Source: Neostapfia colusana
Lineage: Eukaryota > Streptophyta > Magnoliopsida > Poales > Poaceae
Assembly: GCA_030760725.1 (NCBI GenBank)
Contig: JASWHV010000002.1
Coordinates: 60,009,900 to 60,073,899 of the forward strand
Length of the DNA stretch: 64,000 nt
Direction of reading: 5' to 3'
The notes under the pieces are model-generated. The model worked only from the letters and a program-made list of their open reading frames with translations. It was not told the origin of the DNA and did not search any database. Positions within the stretch are counted from its first letter, which is position 1. Every line of letters begins with the position of its first letter. Shown here in pieces: positions 59,127 through 64,000 of this stretch. The position numbers and the translations under genes are program-made.

Positions 59127-62100
59127 TGTGACGCCCTCGTTTCTGTAGAACACAGAACCGAGAACTGATGCATATGTGTGCCTAGGATGTTCATCACACA
59201 TACACATATATCCACAAACTGAAATCAGAATATATATAACCACGAATAACAGGGTTTATTACAAAGTCTCATGAGTCTTAGACTCATTCTAGCAGCGGAA
59301 GTCTTTAATCTAGCAGCGGAAGCAATCTAAGAAGCAGCAGCGGCTCCATCTCTACTCCATCCCCACAGGCAAGGTTGAGGACAGATTACACGCCTAATGC
59401 TCCACTTGGTCGTCATAGTATTCCTCTCCTGTTGCTGATGATGAAGTAATAATGCAAGTTTGAGTACATGATGTACTCAGCAAGTGAGGGAAAATATGAT
59501 ATGTAGCTCACAGCAAGGAAAGTATAAAAAAGCTTATTGCAGAAAGCAAAGTTTATTTCTCAAAACACGATAAAAACAGCAACTCAGCTTTAAGTGAATG
59601 TAATCCCAACATTAACATACCTCCATTTTGATTCATCCTTTTCCATGTCTCAACCAGACATCAACTTTGCTCATGAATACCATCTCATATTCACAACCAT
59701 CTCATGAATACCATCTCGTATTCACTACCATTTAATCTCATATTCAATTCCGTCTCATTCCGAGACCAATTCTTGTTGCCATGACTCAACAGTCATGCAA
59801 CCAATCTCATTACCCGGACTCAACAGTCCCATAAAACCAAACCAAAGACCAAACCATAACCAAACCAAAAACCATCCCAAAAACTATCCCAATAACCATC
59901 CCAACTAATCATGGAAGTTAGCCAGGCACTCGTGACCGTAAGATCGGCTATCATGATAGTTTTAGACTCTGCAGAGTTTGCACCTCTTTACCCACAAGTT
60001 TGTGATTTCGTCACCCGTCGGCGACTGCAGAACATCCATTATACCAGTACACAACCGTCGGTGTATGGCCAAGAGATCACAAAATAGCCTTTACAAAGGG
60101 GGTACTAGATGTATGGACTCACTAAGGTTTCACCAGCGGGCTAGGATCTCCAATCATCCCACCCACGGGCCCCCTCTTGTGCCATGCAGTTTCCAGGGCA
60201 GTCCTCACTCGACTCCCATTCCCCACACCTTCCACGGTCCATAACAATCTAGCAACATACCTAATTACTCAGCTAAGCGGCACCCATACTTGGCCTTGTG
60301 GTGGCACTGTTATCCTGGCATGCGCTCGCATGAACCGGTCCTTAGATCTACGGCAAGTAAACCACTATCTCATTCTACCTCATTCACAAACCCAGGCTTG
60401 CCTAGATCTCCCTCCGATTCATGTGCATTAACAATATCTGTTTTCATATTATTCATACGAGTGCAGTTAGCTAGACACATCTATCTCGCTTCCCGTATCC
60501 CATGGACTCAGTGAAGCATAAAAGCAAAAAAACCATACCCGACTCATAAACTTCCTTGGCGACAAGGGTGGTTTAACCAAAACTAGTAAACTCCTATGAA
60601 AGGGTTTCCCATCATGTTGACTCAAGCACAAACACCTTTTCACAAACAAAACAGTTTTCCAAAAAAACATAGGATCAATATGGTCAAGGAGCACTTGCCT
60701 TGTTCTTGCGGTTCCTGTTGCTCAAATTCCTGCTGTTGTAGTCCGTCATAGGTACCTCCCTGAGCTTGTCCTTCTATACGCGATCACGCACATACAAGAT
60801 TCATAGCAATCAATCATCATGCACAAACTCTACATAAGATGCAATGATGCATATGCATGTTAATCCTATGATGCAGTTTAGTTTGTACGTGTTCTTGCAT
60901 GGCTTGCATGGTTTTTACGATGAACAGAGGTGTTCGGATCAAATGTGGACGTGGCGATGATCTTGACTTTAGATCGAACCGATCAACACGTGATCTGTCC
61001 ACAAAAAAAGCTTCTGTTCGAAAGGAATCGAAGAATAGATGCAAAGAAAACGTGATGATGTCATAAGGTGGTATTGGAGACCTACCTTACGTTCTTCTTG
61101 GTCTCGGGGTCCTTCTCCTAGCAAGACAGATCGTCTGGGCTCCCTTCCAGCGATCTCCGGCGATTGAACTCCAGCGAAGGGGTTAGCTCGGCGAGTTGGG
61201 GGCTAGGGCTCTAAGTTGTCGGCTCAGGAGGTGGGAAAGAAGTTCGTGGTTGCGGCAAAAGATTTCGATTCTATTTATAATTGGGAAGAGAAGAGTCCTA
61301 ATTTGATTGGAATTCAAATAAGAGTCCTATTCAAATTGTTTCTGAATCTTAACAACTTATTTTAAATTGATTCGGTGCAGTAACATTGTGGGAATCATGT
61401 CGGTTTCCTCAGTACCGGGAATTCCCACGCGTACAGAAGAAAAATCGCTTCAAATCTCGTCACTCTCGCGGTGATGAGCTCCAGAAGTTCCACATGTCCT
61501 GCGGGAACCTGGCTCCCTTTTCCACAGAGACAAGCTCCGGTTGTGCCGCGTGTCAGGTAGGCGAGACCTCCCTCTCCTTCAGAGGCGAGCTCCGCGTGCG
61601 CCATGCGTCCTGGCAGGTGGGACCTCCCTCTCTCCAGAGGCAAGCTCCGCGTGCGCCACGTGTTTGGTGGGTCGGGACCTCCCCTCTCCACAGAGGCGAG
61701 TTCTGCTAACGCCACGTGTCAGTTCCGGACCTCCTCCTCTCTTCGGAGGTTGCTCTGAGTGTGCTATGTGTCAATTCCGGACCTCCCCTCTCTTCGGAGG
61801 TGAGCTCCGAGAATGCCATGTGTCAAGTAGCGCTAGACTTCCTTTCTCCCCAGAGACGAGCTCCAAGGTCGACATGTGTCCGATAGTGTCAGACCTCCCA
61901 GAGATGAGCTCCGGAGGTGACACGTGTCCGATAGTGTCGGACCTCCCGGAGATGAGCTCCGGAGGTGACACGTGTCCAGTAGGATCGGACCTCCCGGAGA
62001 CGAGCTCCGAGGGTGACACGTGTATAGCGGGGCAGGAATTCTCGGAGGTGAGCGCTGAGAGCGACACGTGTCCCGCGCGGCTGGAACTTTCTTTACCTCG

Positions 62101-62455
62101 GTGACTAGCTCCAGTGACGACACGTGTCCTGCGGGACTGGCCTCGCTCCTCCGCAGAGGCTAGCTCCAGAGTCAACACGTGTCCCACGGGGTCAGACCTC
62201 TCCCCCTTTGCGGGGATGAGCCCCGAGGCTGCCACGTAGCAAGTTTAGCAGCGGACCTCTCCCTATTTGCGGAGATGAGCTCCGAACACGCGACGTGGCC
62301 AGCGAGCCGCAGGAGTTATCTTCGGCGCTCTCGGTGAACTGGAATTGGCTCTTTTTGGCTATCTTTTTAATATTTTTTCTGTTTCTACTTATTTTAAAAT
62401 GTTTTCTCTATGTAAACTATGAATTCATTCAGAAATCAAAAATGAGGGTGTCACA
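59127..62455 (-). mobile_element. Element B 5' LTR
   Basis: Partner of 53499-56809. TATA box at 61273-61279. The ACGTG(T/G)C array at about 61470-62310 has roughly seven exact cores. The microgene copy has exons at 60699-60773 (open, AAG|GCAAGT donor) and 59394-59428 (stop), but in exon 1 the ATG is ACG and the last full codon is TAA (donor about 61086). Confidence 0.9.
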
Positions 62456-62460
62456 GCCGG

Positions 62461-63274
62461 GGTTTCCGGTCGCCTCGGCCGACCCCATGGATGAGTTCCC
62501 CGTGTTCCTAAAGTGAGAGGGTGCGATAATTAGCTCTAGAGGAGGCCGGGAAGTCACTTCTGGCGGACCTTGCCGGAGAGCGCCGCCACCCGAGCTCCGC
62601 CCGCGCGCGAGGAAGAAGAAAGCCGCATGGTGGGACCCGCACGCAGAGTTTTAAACTTTTATTCGAATTTCCAGTTTTAGTTCAACTTCAAATGCCCGTA
62701 ACTTTGGCTAGGATGGTCCAAATTTAGTGAAACAAATTTTGTTGGGCTCAGCCCTCCGAGTACTATCTAACAAAACAAGTTTCATTCCATGAAACGTATT
62801 ATTTTTCCAGAATTAATTCCTTAATGTTTAAAGTGTTGGGAATTTTATCTGGAGATTTCCTTTATGGAAAATTCTGAAATTTGGCTAGGATGTTCATTTG
62901 AAAATAATTTAGTCACAGGAAAATTGTCAGATCCATCCAAGTTAAATTAGTCCACCTAATGGTGTGATTAAGTGAACTGCCCTGAGAAAATAGAAAAATG
63001 TACAGAAACATTTTTCAGGATTTCCTCAAATCTTGATTAGGGCATAACATCCTATAGGATTCTTCAAATTACATGAAACCAACTCCACTAGAACCATGTC
63101 AAACTCTATTTTCCAGAAAGTAATGGTTTGGTCCATGAAAATCCCTAGAAAATTCTTAGAAGCTCTAGACTTTTATTTGTGCAGAGCTCAAATGAGCTTT
63201 GTTTCAAATGAACTTTGGTCAAGTCTCTTGTTAGGTTCTTACCCAGCCACAGTAAAAATTTCAGAGCCAAATGG
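62461..63274 (+). mobile_element. Element C 3' LTR, second part
   Basis: It resumes after element B and matches the reverse complement of D's LTR at about 14700-15650 (TTTGGCTAGGATGGTCCAAA, CAGAATTAATTCCTTAA, GCCACAGTAAAA). It is cut at 63275 by LTR-G. No reading frame is supported; the ATG at 62489 opens only nine codons. Confidence 0.8.
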
Positions 63275-64000
63275 TGTGAAGGTCCCAAAATATGAATACA
63301 AAGAAACTCATGTTTGCAAAAAGTTGGTTTCATATGTATGAAAAATGGGACTTATTAAAACCTTTTCCACATGTGATGATACACATGAGAGAGTTCTTCA
63401 CACAAGTCAAGTATTTATTTGAAAACTTGGAACCCAATAGGGGGTTGAATCCAAAGTGGGAAGTTCCCATATGTGTGAGAAAACTAAATTCAGATTTTGG
63501 AACAAGTTTGTTCAACTCAAAATTCAAATGAGGGCAACACAATGAAATTCAAACTGTTGTGCTATAATTCTCATTTGCAGCAGCCAAATTTAAAATCAGA
63601 TTTCATATTTGAATTCCTTAGGTCCAAAATAGTGGTTATGCAAAGTTTCATAAATTTTTGAAATGTTTTGCAACTCATTTTCCAAAATGGACTTTAAATT
63701 GCAAATAATTCAAATACCCATTTGAATTTGGATGAAACTTGCCCAATTATCCAAATGCACCTCAGATTTGAATTCCCACAATTGAATTCCATTATATTCA
63801 AAGTTTGGGAGATATTTTGAAGATGGATAAGAAGGGGCTAGGACCCACATATCATTGGGGAAATTTAGTGTGCAAAAGATCTTCACTTTTGCAGTACTCG
63901 GTCTCTGTTTTCATCCTCCACGCGAAGCAACCGAGCCACCGAGGCTCCTCGCCGTGCGCCACCGGGACAGACCGAGCCACCTCCTCCTTGATCAGTTTGT
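63275..64000 (+). mobile_element. LTR-G: start of an F-type LTR, plus orientation
   Basis: It begins TGTGAAGGTCCCAAAA and follows the reverse complement of F's LTR from its start (51023 downward), at moderate similarity, to the window end. It interrupts C's 3' LTR. The rest of the element, if any, is outside the window. Confidence 0.8.

Larger units (their letters stand above)
53499..62455 (-). mobile_element. Element B: gag-protease-only LTR retrotransposon (deletion derivative)
   Basis: The LTRs are 53499-56809 (3') and 59127-62455 (5'), and the internal region is only 2.3 kb (56810-59126). The flanks GCCGC (53494-53498) and GCCGG (62456-62460) match at four of five bases. The LTR ends and downstream part, primer region, gag/protease and post-pol tail match element A, but RT, RNase H and integrase are absent. 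This layout is like the TR-GAG type of non-autonomous element. The LTRs differ by several indels, including a block near 61590-61650 absent from the left copy. Confidence 0.9.

Noticed and set aside
1..64000. Host genes, rRNA, CRISPR arrays or prokaryotic operons
   Set aside because: None seen. All sequence is accounted for by LTRs or internal regions of the nested elements, and the short interspersed repeats are LTR tandem repeats, not CRISPR.

Overview
The window is plant repeat DNA and contains no ordinary host gene that I can support. Every base from 1 to 64000 can be assigned to nested Ty3/gypsy LTR retrotransposons of the chromovirus type (integrase with a C-terminal chromodomain; primer sites matching plant initiator tRNA-Met; TG...CA LTRs of about 2.5 to 4.4 kb). 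The style suggests a large-genome monocot, probably a grass. I cannot name the species. The letters A-H are my own labels.

Layout. The oldest layer is element C (+ strand): RNase H/integrase at 8583-9300, integrase/chromodomain at 51024-52160, 3' LTR at 52189-53498 and 62461-63274. Element A (+; 2675-8582) sits in C's RNase H and is itself entered by LTR-H (1-2674). Element F (-; 9301-51023, TSD TGTTG) sits in C's integrase. Element D (-; 13107-39814, TSD AATAT) sits in F's 3' LTR. Element E (-; 18983-31638, TSD AAGTC) sits in D's RNase H. Element B (-; 53499-62455) and LTR-G (63275 to window end) sit in C's 3' LTR. At its deepest the nest is four levels: C > F > D > E.

Coding content. A, C, E and F have gag-pol genes broken by stops and single-base deletions. 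D has an almost open pol with one stop, but it has lost the capsid part of gag and the protease active site. B is a gag-protease-only derivative whose RT-RNaseH-IN block was removed at an 8-base microhomology. D and E each carry an extra ORF between primer site and gag. E's extra ORF begins with a collinear copy of the histone H3 tail around Lys9.

Main candidate for something undescribed: the LTRs themselves look like small genes. In LTR-H and in both D LTRs an ATG opens a reading frame across three exons with plausible splice sites, both introns in phase 1, the second with a GC donor, ending in a stop codon followed by AATAAA. They would encode acidic proteins of about 80 residues with a shared PEVLDF motif. 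Degenerate versions with the same exon 2/3 phase occur in the LTRs of E and B, and exon 2 survives in A. This is read directly from sequence; expression and function are unknown.
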